A program made the position numbers and the translations under genes. Shown here one piece after another: positions 34,509-44,195 of a stretch of DNA of 64,000 nucleotides (its first letter is position 1; every line of letters starts with the position of its first letter). The stretch lies in assembly GCA_032433595.1 (NCBI GenBank), contig JASWJB010000111.1:1-64000 (forward strand), given 5' to 3'. The notes under the pieces were generated by a model, which was given only the letters and a program-made list of their open reading frames with translations, was not told where the DNA came from and made no database searches. The DNA is from Conoideocrella luteorostrata. Its lineage: Eukaryota > Ascomycota > Sordariomycetes > Hypocreales > Clavicipitaceae.

Positions 34509-35424
34509 GCTGGCGTCTTATCTCAAATTAAATCCTCTCATTGACCGAAGAACAAAACAAAAAGACGAATATGCGATCGGGAGGCTGTGGGGGGAAGCGG
34601 AAATATGAGGTGACAGGTAGACTGACGTCGACGTACTCCGTAGAGGCTCCGATGATTATGGAATCAGGTAGAGAGCCCCGCGGCAACTGATAGTGAATTT
34701 GGTGGGTCAAGCAAGTTTGCTAGTTAATAAGAGCTCCAAACGTGGCAAGGGACGAGGTAAGTGTTCACCCCCGCAAGGCTGAATATCAGAGGGCAATTCA
34801 ATCAGATGTTCTAGCAAGATCAAAACAACGGCAAAATGAAATCATGATAATAGTTAAATATATGCCTTGTGCACTCTCCGATTTCGCGTGCTCGCAAAGC
34901 GGAGACAGCACCGTCCAACTCCGCGACCACCGAAGGATTGCCTTAAAGTCCGCCAGAACACCGATGCACCTTGCTGCATTTGCGGAGGGCTGGCACTCCA
35001 GGATTTTTTTTTTTTTTTTTTTTGGCTATTATCTCGGAGTGTGTGCTGCCATTGGTGTCTTGGACAGTTTTTTTTTTTTTCCGTCCTCCATGGACTTCAT
35101 TGGTCTAACAGGTTTCATTTATCTTCACTCCGCACGAGCGCGTAACATCAAAGGCAACAGCTTCAGGATGGAGTAAGCAGCAAGCTAAATTTAGTTATTA
35201 TTATACTTCTTCATGACTGACTACCTAGTTATGCTTCGGATCGTAAATCTCATTGGGCGTTTATTTTCATGTCCCTATGTCAGTCTTTGGGTTCTTCAAT
35301 TTTCCGTGGTGTATATTCATACATCGTGCTATTCGTATTCTCAATTTCTTGCCCTTCGTAGTATCCAATAATCCAGAAATACAAACTGGTTCACCTGGTT
35401 AATATAGGTATTACACTGCAGCCT
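34509..35424. other. Intergenic region with two long T runs
   Basis: Both flanking genes are on the minus strand, so this holds the ufd2 promoter and the 3' flank of the RING protein gene. It contains one TACTCCGTA word at 34634, a run of about 20 T at 35004-35023 and another of about 13 T at 35068-35080. No coding frame is supportable. Confidence 0.55.
35004..35080. repeat. Paired poly-T tracts
   Basis: Two T homopolymers of roughly 20 and 13 bases are separated by about 44 bases of mixed sequence. Such tracts exclude nucleosomes and are typical of promoters. They lie about 500 bases upstream of the ufd2 start. They could also be degenerate poly-A tails of retroposed sequence, but I see no matching element. 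Confidence 0.6.
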
Positions 35425-37062
35425 TTACAGTCGAGGCACGTCCATATCTGTGCTCGACGACCTCCGTCTCTCAGGTAGCATAGGAGGACCTTCACCAGAG
35501 CTATCGCGACGAATGCCAGCCGCTGGACCACTCGTATTCGCTGCTCTGATTCGTCCCTCTTCACGACTCCGATTTAGCAACCAAGTCACATGCATGCGGA
35601 TCATATTGATGTTGTTGCGTAACTCAGTAACCTCCTCCCGGATAGGCATGACCTGGTTGAGAGTCCACATGCTCTGCCGTGCTTCTAGATGAGTCAAATT
35701 TTGATGAACTTCTTCGAAACCAGCATCCAAATCCTGTATCGTGCGGTTATCGCTGTATACGGGGCCATTGTGGCTACTTCCTCCGTCTGCAGCCGCTCGC
35801 CGGTTCGCTAAGATTTCATCGACGCGCTTCGCTGTCTCGTCTTGGCGAAGCTGTACCTCGCGCAGCTGACTTCCAACATCGCCATATGACTGAATGATTT
35901 CCCTCTGGTTGCGAATGACGATTCCTGAAGGCGTATCTGGGTGGAATGCACATGTAAATGAATGGGCGCCGATTTCTCCACGTATCGTTCGCACAGGACA
36001 TCCAAGGTCTTTGTACGCGCACCCAACTTCTACGCCGTCGCACTCTAGGTTATGATGCGTCCGTAGTTGCGACCGACAAACCAGCTGCCAGCAAGCTTCG
36101 CATCTTGCCTTGGCCTGGGAGCATGATAGCATATGTGCCTCCTCGTCCGCCTCTTCAACCTTGTCATCACACAGGGCACAACGAACTTGTCTGTGGTGGC
36201 ACTCATCGTCCTTTGGCTTCGTTCGTAACTTCTTGTCACACGCAGTATCGGGACAAGTAAAATCTCTGAAACGGCATTCCGTGGTAGCGTGTCTCTCGAC
36301 ATTTTCGCGGCGCAACTCCCTCTCACAGCCTCGTCCTTGGTTCGGACATTTTACAACCAGGGAGTTCAGCTGCGTGCGGATGAGCCTGGCAGCACTAAAG
36401 CAGTCCACCCAAAGTAAGAGTTCACGATCAATAGGACAGGCTGTACCAGACGGGCTGGATGCAATACTGCGCCGTAAACATCGATAGCAGAAGGTGTGGT
36501 CGCACGGTGTGGTAACTGGGTCAACGAGCGGGTCGTGGCATATAGGGCACAGAAGATTCGTGTCAGGTTCGGAGACATATGTTAATGTATACAAGTCGAA
36601 TATGCAATCGCCCCCGTACTTTTTGGGTATATCGAGGGACGATTGATGGGGAGGCAGCAACGGTCCGGTTCGCCGATCAGGGCTCGCATTCGAATGTCGA
36701 CGACCATAGGGCTGTGATAAAATGGCAACAGACTGTGAGGTGAGACCGCTTCGAAGACGCTCATGGGCATCTGGAGCAATATAAAAGGCCTCTGGGGATG
36801 GCGGCCTGACCAAGCTGGTGACGAGGTCTGGTGTTGCAGCAGTGCGCCTGAAGTTGCGACGAGCGAAGCGCCGTGCTGCCGCGGGGCTCATGCGCACCCC
36901 TTCATCACTTGACTCCGAAACAGCTCCTCGTAGAGTCTCGATGCTTGCAGATCGGAGTGTAGGGAGGGTGCTCGGTTCCGCGACGACCTGCTGGGAAACA
37001 TCTTCCAAGGCCAAGGCGGGTGCCAGCGTCGCCTCGGATGCGGATTCCTGCGGTAATGACAT
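35425..37062 (-). CDS. RING and TRAF-type zinc finger protein, probable E3 ubiquitin ligase
   Basis: A single exon encodes 545 residues from ATG 37062. Residues 172-212 are a RING finger, beginning CPICHDPLVDPVTTPCDHTF and ending CPIDRE. The last metal pair is Cys-Asp, as is usual in TRAF-related RINGs. Residues about 230-365 hold repeated Cys/His motifs of TRAF-type zinc fingers, for example CPNQGRGCERELRRENVERH and CAYKDLGCPVRTIRGEIGAH. A predicted coiled coil follows (REVQLRQDETAKRVDEI and later helices), then a basic, disordered tail. The N-terminal 145 residues are Ser/Ala-rich. The architecture fits a RING E3 with oligomerising coiled coil. Its substrate cannot be told, and no named fungal gene is obvious to me. 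Confidence 0.88.
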   Translation of the reverse strand: MSLPQESASEATLAPALALEDVSQQVVAEPSTLPTLRSASIETLRGAVSESSDEGVRMSPAAARRFARRNFRRTAATPDLVTSLVRPPSPEAFYIAPDAHERLRSGLTSQSVAILSQPYGRRHSNASPDRRTGPLLPPHQSSLDIPKKYGGDCIFDLYTLTYVSEPDTNLLCPICHDPLVDPVTTPCDHTFCYRCLRRSIASSPSGTACPIDRELLLWVDCFSAARLIRTQLNSLVVKCPNQGRGCERELRRENVERHATTECRFRDFTCPDTACDKKLRTKPKDDECHHRQVRCALCDDKVEEADEEAHMLSCSQAKARCEACWQLVCRSQLRTHHNLECDGVEVGCAYKDLGCPVRTIRGEIGAHSFTCAFHPDTPSGIVIRNQREIIQSYGDVGSQLREVQLRQDETAKRVDEILANRRAAADGGSSHNGPVYSDNRTIQDLDAGFEEVHQNLTHLEARQSMWTLNQVMPIREEVTELRNNINMIRMHVTWLLNRSREEGRIRAANTSGPAAGIRRDSSGEGPPMLPERRRSSSTDMDVPRL

Positions 37063-37753
37063 ACTCTGGCTAAGAATGTTGTTGGAAAGAAGGAATATGG
37101 TGCAGATCCTAGCTGCTCATGGGGAAGAGAAACATTGGAAACGCAAATTCCAGAGAAGAAAGCGTGTAGCGCTGGTAGCTTGAGACCAAAGCCGGTGAAT
37201 GCATGTAAGAGGCTTTTTGGTAAAGGTTGGACATTTGGGGGGGGCCATGTCGAAAGCCGTCAATACATGTCACAAATTTGCCACGCCCACACAGCCGAGG
37301 TGTCTGTGGACATGCAGGGTCCTCGAGCCCACTCGACTTTAACTTTGGACAAGCGGCACAGGGGTTGCGGTTAATTCACATCTAGCGCTGCGAAAATACA
37401 AAGCTTTTGGTTACTCAATATAGAAACCAACAGTGGTCTTAAATAATTCTACATGCTTTGATGCATTCACGAGGCAGATTGTTGCTTTGCTTGGTACGGA
37501 GCAGATCGCCGTTGATTGAATATGCGGAGAGACACACCTTATGTATCTGTGGGGCCAGTCGACCAATAGAACTAGCAAATAAAAGGTTTTTAATTTACTA
37601 CCTATTTTCTGTGATGATAGAAGTCATTACAATCTCGCACTCGAGGCAGCCCCAAGAGATCATTGTGCCCGGCCGCTGATTGAGGGCATCGTCACTTACG
37701 GGCTGAAGGCCACCTTCGAGCCCGGGTTTGGCCACATCCGAAGCCCTAACAAG
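37063..37753. other. Promoter of the RING gene and flank of a transposon relic
   Basis: The first few hundred bases are upstream of the minus-strand RING gene. Towards the right the sequence becomes AT-rich and leads into the transposase relic. No gene is seen. Confidence 0.5.
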
Positions 37754-39035
37754 CTAGGCAACAGGCTCTTTTCCCTCGATTGACGTGATTATGCAGTGAT
37801 TACTCTTTAAATTCGTCGCTAGCTCGAACAGCTTCCTGGAGCTTGCTGGCGTCGCGTAAGCAGCGCACAACGCATTAATTAACGCCTGCCGCCATAGAAG
37901 CTGTGTATTATAGGCCTTCCAATTGGGATGCCCACGAAGCTGAAGAATGTACGTATTAATGAGGGCAACCTTTAGCAGGTAGGTCCACGTTAATGCCGCT
38001 GTGCCACCACTACGAAATCTGTGTAGATATCCCTGAGAGCTTTGTTGCTGGTTAGAAATATCAACCCTATGTATTTGATCATTGTATTCAGCCGCGGTTA
38101 ACGGTATTTCTACCTCTTTAACAGGCTTATTACCAAAAAAACGTAGTATAGGTTATACTTAAGGTTAAATTATTATCAGCTGTGTTACGTGCTGGATACG
38201 CCTAGTGGGATGCTAGACGTGGCATGTGGATTGTCGGTATTAGGTGTTATCGCAGAGGTGGTAAGGTGTAAGATGCACGTAAATGAAACAAAGCAAAGCA
38301 CAAGTAAGATGTTGATTTCATCTACTAACAGGCTGGACTCGAACTTTTATGTACCGAGTTCGTCACGTGAGTGACCCAAGTAACCTGTGCTAGCTATGGC
38401 TATCTTAATACGCAATAAGCTGCTTTTGTTTATAAAGTTGTTTTTTGTTGCCTATGTGCACTTTAGAAAAAAATAACACAAGTGTGTTATCTTTCTAAGT
38501 AATTTAGTTAACCTAGGCTAGCAGAGACAGATTAGTATAATAATTACTATATAGCCCTGTCTTTCTAGACTTCAAAGGTTATTTTTTATTGGAACTGCTT
38601 CTAGGCGATTTTATTCCTAACACACACCTTTTGTGTCTATAGCCTTACCTGTCATAAAAGGCTACTAAATGCTACTATTTACACAGGAAGTGCCTATGGC
38701 ACCGCAATTTATTCGACGAAGGGCTTTCAGAAGATTAGGCAATAAGAAGAGATTATCATAATAGACATAATAAGTCTGTACTAGTAATAGCTTTATTAGG
38801 GTAAGCATAATAGCTTAAGTCGGATGTAAATAAATACTACCATTGTCGTCTCCTTTTCGCTTGCTGCCAACAGGAAATCGGGCTTTTGGGTTATGCTAAA
38901 TCCACCCTAGAAGGTATCCGCGTACAGCAATAGCCTAGATTTTAAAGCCTATAAGCGTAGGTTTTAATTTAACCGTTATTGTCTGTTAAAGACCTACCTG
39001 TAAAGCTGACCATTAGTTTATCTACAGAGAGATAA
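37754..39035 (-). mobile_element. Decayed piggyBac-family transposase relic
   Basis: On the minus strand, broken blocks in transposase order can be read through an AT-rich stretch. Block 1, near 39001-39035, reads LSVDKLMVSFTGRSLT, matching the start of the piggyBac DDE fold. Block 2, near 38690-38770, reads YDNLFLLPNLLKALRR then CGAIGTSCVNSSI, matching the second catalytic aspartate region. Block 3, near 38030-38130, reads EYNDQIHRVDISNQ, matching the third aspartate (GVDxxNQ) region. Block 4, near 37754-38020, reads LTWTYLLKVALINTYILQ, then PNWKAYNTQLLWRQALINA, as in C-termini of fungal piggyBac-like (DDE_Tnp_1_7) proteins. Stops and frameshifts separate the blocks, so no protein can be made. 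Local AT enrichment and new TAA/TAG stops fit repeat-induced point mutation followed by drift. I did not find convincing terminal inverted repeats or TTAA target duplications, so the true ends are unknown. Confidence 0.75.
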
Positions 39036-40529
39036 AGGCCTAAGCTTAAGAATAATAAAGACGTAGCTTATATATGTATAGACCACTTATTACAGCGTTG
39101 AAAATGACGCCCGCGTTTAGCAAAGGGTTTCTTTACGGGCCTACAGGTGCTATCAGCTGCCTACTCACGTACGCTATCTGCCTTGTCAATAATTAAAGCC
39201 TTCCCATCGAATGTGGTGATTTGAGCCTCTTTGCCGGGCTCGTCAAGCCGCTCCAGAGGGTTATTGTGGTGTTCTGGCAGCTTGGAATTCATCGGTAGTA
39301 TCGCAAAACGCGTTGTATGGCGTTTTAGTGTGCTAGGTTTTGGTAGGTTACGCAGGTCCACAAAGTCTTCCACTAACAGGATCCTGAATTTACACACAGC
39401 AGCATTGGTATATATTCAGAGTGTACAGAGTAGTCAGCGCATAATAGCGCGCAATGGCGTGCAATACATCGTGTGCTAGCTAAATAAAAGACTCAAAGGG
39501 GAATTGCACATTTAAAAGGTTTTTTTTTAAAAAAAAAGAACGGGGGCAAAATATAGAGTAAAAATATATGCAAACCGCAAATTGTTCTGTTAGCGGGGTA
39601 CAACCGTGTGTCTTTCCGGAATCTAGGAGATAGGGTACTACCCGATCCCTCACGACCAGATTTCTGTCAGATGACGACATTGCCAACATGCGGCACTATT
39701 TTCAAAACTTGGTTCAAAAGAATCGTAATTCATCTGGGTAGAAAGCTTTATTCCCTCTTGAATACAGAAATACCATACAGACACCCTTCATGTAAAGCCA
39801 TTGAGTGTCACGTCAGTCGACGACTCGTACAAGTCCACGACTTATGAAATCAGATTCGGTCAGCGCGGCAACAGTACGGTGATGGTGGTGTCGCCCTCCA
39901 CTGTGGCGGCGACGCCCGCAACCATGCTTTCCCAGCCGTGGAGCTGCGTCTAACAAAGACCCCCACCACGGCTTTCACATGCCAAATCGCACCATCCATC
40001 CCTAGAACATCCCTAGAGCATCCTTACAGCCAACGGAACAGAAGCGTCAGTTGGAGCATCAGTTGGAGCATGTAAGAAACCTGTCACGAGTCCCTTGCGA
40101 ATGAGACTAAGCATGCGGAATTCAATCCATTGCTCTGATGTGTTGAACAAATACACATATATGGCGCACACATGCCTTCGCTTTGAATCGGCTCTTGTTC
40201 GGCCTCAAGCCTTTCAAATTAACTGCATACATATGAAAGCGGCTTGTGCGACTTCATGCTTCCGTTTCGCCTTGTCTCCATCGACCCATTCTCCCGGGTT
40301 TGGACCACCACGCCACTGACCAACTCTGCTCCGACATCATAGTGCCTAATCTCTTTTGTTGGAACTGATAATCCAGCCTTATCAAACAACTTTCAATTGT
40401 GGTAGCGTCTGGCGTTGCATCATGAGCCAAGTTCCGTACTGTTGATCCGAGACTCTTTAGCGATACAGACTTTCACATGTCAATGCCATCGACCATTCTC
40501 CCGCGTCATCGCTTCCTGACATAGTCAAC
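39036..40529. other. AT-rich flank of the relic and promoter of the alpha/beta hydrolase
   Basis: The left part continues the AT-rich decayed sequence and includes a short minus-strand frame at 39161-39397 and homopolymer A/T runs near 39511-39540. From about 39.6 kb the composition returns to normal. The last few hundred bases are the likely promoter of the hydrolase gene starting at 40530. No other gene can be supported. Confidence 0.5.
39161..39397 (-). other. Short unassigned open frame beside the transposon relic
   Basis: A minus-strand frame of 78 codons begins MCKFRILLVEDFVDLRN and ends in KADSVRE before a stop; its last codons overlap a GTGAGT donor-like sequence. It lies directly upstream of the piggyBac relic on the same strand, so it could be a remnant of the element's 5' part or of a host gene the element entered. 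I recognise no domain and consider it more likely non-functional. Confidence 0.25.
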
Positions 40530-42731
40530 ATGATAGACCACGTTTTGGGACGGCCCTCTTCCAAGTCGAGGCGACTGCAGGTCCTGGCCGTGCTGTCTAT
40601 ATGGTCTGTATATCTATACAGGTATGTGTGCGAATCTCCGCTACTTCCTCCTCATTGTATCGGTGTCTAACTGGCTCGCAGAGGCGATAAACATGGACCG
40701 CCCGGAGCGCAGTCACTTTCAAAATTCTTCAGCAAGCGACTTACAGCTTGGCAAATAACAACCTTGACCATTATTTACCTGTATGCTGCACGAAACTTCA
40801 GTGCCCTTGTTGGTCTGGCCAGTCCGGAACCCATGGCCAACATGTATGATACGACATATTTCCGTGCAACGTGGGTTCTCACGGCTTTGGACGCTGGGTT
40901 CTGGACCGCCATGAAGATCAAAGCCAAGTGGCTGAGGGACCTGGCGGGCATTTTCTTTTCGCTCTTTTATCTCGTCGCGGCGGAGAGGGCAGACGAAAAG
41001 GTTCGCAAGGTTCGCGGCATGATTACTGTAGACCACCTACGGGTTGCGTGGAACAAAGGCACGACGCCTTACCTGAGCGTCCTGCAACGACTGATGAGGC
41101 CACGATTTACGAGGTGGCCCCCGAGACAAATTCGCATTCCACGACCTTCCAATAGCGACTACAAGGATCCTGTGATTGGCTGGCTGTATTACGATGGCCC
41201 GGTGGCAGACTTGGTACACCACAGCAGGTTGGTACTGGATATTCCCGGTGGCGGATTTGTTGCCATGGATCCCCGATGCAACGATGACAAGCTGCTTGCG
41301 TGGGCGTCCAACTCGGGCTTGCCTATCCTCAGCTTAGACTACAAGAAAGCACCCGAGTTCCCGTATCCGTATGCCCTCAATGAGATTTTTGACGTATACG
41401 ACGCCATTATCGATACAAAGGGCAGATGCATAGGCATGTCTGGACTTGAGACGCCGCGAATAATTGTAACGGGGGATAGCGCTGGGGCTAATCTTGCCGT
41501 CTCGGCAACTCTAATGATCCTCGAGACAAGCGACGGCGAGTTTAGACGATTTGCGGGACGAGGATCACTACCTGTTCCAGATGGTCTTGTGTGCTTTTAC
41601 CCTGCCTTGGATATGAATATCGGAAACTGGATGACAGATGAGCAAATGTCCTTGATTCGAGACCGAAAGATGCGCAAGACCAACAGAAGGATTGCGCGAC
41701 GCAAAAGCATGCAATACAACGAACTTGTCGGAACACCACACCATTCGGATGATGAAGACGAGCTACCACTGGAGCCACAACGAACTGAGGCGCTGAGAAG
41801 CCCTCACGTTTCCCAGCCTCAATTTTCGCATACTGGCCCGCAGAGTTTTAGCCACAGCAAGGCAGGAGGCAAAACCAAAGACGAGAAAGCAGACGAGTCA
41901 GCTCCAAACAAGAAAGACAGCATGTCGCACCATTCACAGCCGATGCAAACACGTCTGGCAACCTCATCTATGATCTCGTACTTCAACGACCGCGTCTTAA
42001 CTCCCGAAATGATGCGTGCCATGATCATTCTCTATATCGGGCCGCATAACCGACCCGACTTCTCGCAAGACTACCTTCTGAGTCCAGTTCTTGCGCCTAA
42101 GTCTCTCCTTGCCAAGTTTCCCAAGACATACTTTATGACTGGGGAAAGAGATCCACTCGTCGACGACACTGTCATCTTTGCAGGCCGACTCCGACAAGCC
42201 AAGGAAGCCGTGGCAAGAGAGCGGAATCAGCCCTTTGAAGATTCAGAAGCAGCCGAGGTCGCGCTTATCCCTGGTGTTTCTCACGGGTTCATGCAGTTCC
42301 CAGGGATTTACCCACCCGCTTGGAAGCACTTTGACCGATGCGTCCTTTGGTTCGAGCAGCTCTTTTTGGAAGCCGAACACGCGCGTACGAAGAACCAGAG
42401 GCCGGCGCTACTATCGCCCGCAATAGACAGAATGACATATCATCAGGAGCAACGACAATACCATCACTTGGTAGAGTCGAGTGGCGAAGAAGACAAGCCG
42501 CTGGAGATCAGTATGACCAGATTGAATAGAGGACGTAGCTCAACTGTTCCGGGAGGCGTAACAAAGGGGCCTTCGCCGCCGATTGAGAAGGACAATGGCA
42601 CGAACAGAAATAAGAAGAGGATACTGAGCAAAAACAAGAGTCTGATTAAACTGAAGAGTACGGATGACCTACTAGATAGGAGAATGGAAGGACTGGCTGG
42701 TGGGTTGACGGGAACAGGGGAGGAGAACTGA
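40530..42731 (+). CDS. Membrane-anchored alpha/beta hydrolase (hormone-sensitive-lipase-like esterase)
   Basis: Two exons, 40530-40621 and 40682-42731, give 713 residues. Hydrophobic stretches near the N-terminus (VLAVLSIWSVYLY, then TTLTIIYLYAARNF and LAGIFFSLFYLVAA) suggest one or more membrane segments. The catalytic domain carries the oxyanion motif as PGGGF near residue 219 in place of HGGGF, the nucleophile Ser297 in TGDSAGANLA, Asp521 in TGERDPLVDD and His565 in GVSHGFMQF, an intact triad. A charged, disordered insert of roughly 120 residues (about 325-445) sits inside the fold, and the C-terminal tail is Lys/Arg/Ser-rich. The family hydrolyses acyl esters; the substrate here is unknown, with membrane lipid or sterol esters plausible. 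The replacement of the first His of HGGG by Pro is notable. Confidence 0.88.
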
Positions 42732-44195
42732 TACACACATACACTATAAGCGGGCGTACATACACAATCCCAAGGAGGCAATTCATACAAACACCATGCG
42801 ATGACTATTTGAGCGCTTCGTATTGTCTCTCAACGACTCTCAATTGATAAATACTCAAAGCTCCCGCTGCGCTGTACTTGAGATGCCAAAATTATAGGGC
42901 ACATTGTAGATGGTGTGGAGGCGGGCCAACATTAAGGATCAGTAGTAACCGACGTGTTCATATTTCCTGTGCATGAACTTGTCTCATCTTAGGAACCCCT
43001 ATGGCTGACCGACGTACTCCATAGTCTTGTGCTGTTCACATCCACATTACGCCTACCAGTTATCATCACATATGACGGAGGCGCTATTTGCCCGTCTCCA
43101 AATTCGCGCGTCGTCAGCAGAGCACTGGTCTCCCGGCCCACCACGTACAATTCGTACTCGGCAGTACATACATACTTACATGCGTACCGTGCTGAAGAAC
43201 CCAGAGTGCGGAGCATGGATGGCGGGCTCCCAGCGCCGCGGAGTACAAGTACTAGTTGGTCGCTACCGTGAACATTTGTGGCGCTGCTCGGCAAACACGG
43301 AAGCCATCTGGGAGGGACGCAAGTGGGGTGATACTGATGTTGTGGACATTCTTGATTTGCGAATCCGCCTTCAGACTGCTGAATTGATCCTCGGCCGGTC
43401 GCTGCTGTTGGCAACTGGTCTCCCCTCCCCCGCCACCGACAGTTCGGGAGGCCCGCGGAGTGGCATTGCAGTGCGATGTCCATCCAGGTCTGGGCGTAAC
43501 GCGAGCCGCTAGATCCGAGTTGCCATGGCAGATGGCGGAAGACAAACCATGAAACTGTGGTGACCAACGACAAGCAAATCAAGCCACGAAAGAGATCAAC
43601 ACCACCACGGAGGGGGGGCACAGGCACAGGCACAAAGACACTAGTGGCAGAGTGCATGCATTACGTAGCTAGCTAGCTAGCTAGCTGTGAGACGAGTGTA
43701 AAAAGACTGTATCCTGTATTGGCACGTTGGGCACGAACAGGATGACAATCAACACAGCTGGTGAATGGTTCCATGGTGGCGACGAACAGACTAGGGACCA
43801 ATAACTCATTGATGTCGTAAGTGAGCTTGGTGCTTTTCCATTTACAAAGGGGGCGCCAGGGTCACCAATAAATACCTGCTATTGCCCGAGCTATAATTTA
43901 TACTTGACTGTCTGTCCCCCTCCATCCCTCTCTCACAAACTCACAAACTCATGTAAAGCCTCCTCCCTTCCCGCTTATTCTGCCTTGTCTTTTCATTGCT
44001 CCTCCACTTCTCCTCGCGTCCGTGCTGATTACTCGGTAGTCTGCTCCGTAGAGTGTCTGGAATCATCTCGAGTGTCTCTATTCCCAGCTCCTTGGTTTAC
44101 TTACTACCCCGCGATTGATTACCCCACGCTCTCGAAAACAGCAACAACAACAAGTCTCAGCCAGCATCACCGGCCCAGCCCAACAATAACCCATC
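42732..44195. other. Intergenic region between hydrolase and glutamate decarboxylase
   Basis: No gene is supportable. A long minus-strand frame at 42989-43657 has no domain and overlaps equally long frames on the other strand. The stretch includes a CTAG repeat at 43666-43686 and a pyrimidine-rich leader before the glutamate decarboxylase start at 44196. Confidence 0.5.
43666..43686. repeat. Self-complementary TAGC tandem repeat
   Basis: Five consecutive TAGC units form a fully palindromic stretch about 510 bases before the glutamate decarboxylase start. CTAG is usually a rare tetranucleotide, which makes a pure run unusual, but slippage alone can explain it. Confidence 0.75.

Noticed and set aside
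36690..36715. Word CGACCATAGG resembling the start of fungal 5S rRNA
   Set aside because: It lies inside the RING protein coding sequence and the rest of the 5S sequence is absent.
42989..43657. A 222-codon minus-strand frame between the hydrolase and glutamate decarboxylase genes
   Set aside because: It has no domain, overlaps long frames on the opposite strand, and lies in a promoter-like, repeat-containing region. The composition rather than coding use explains its length.
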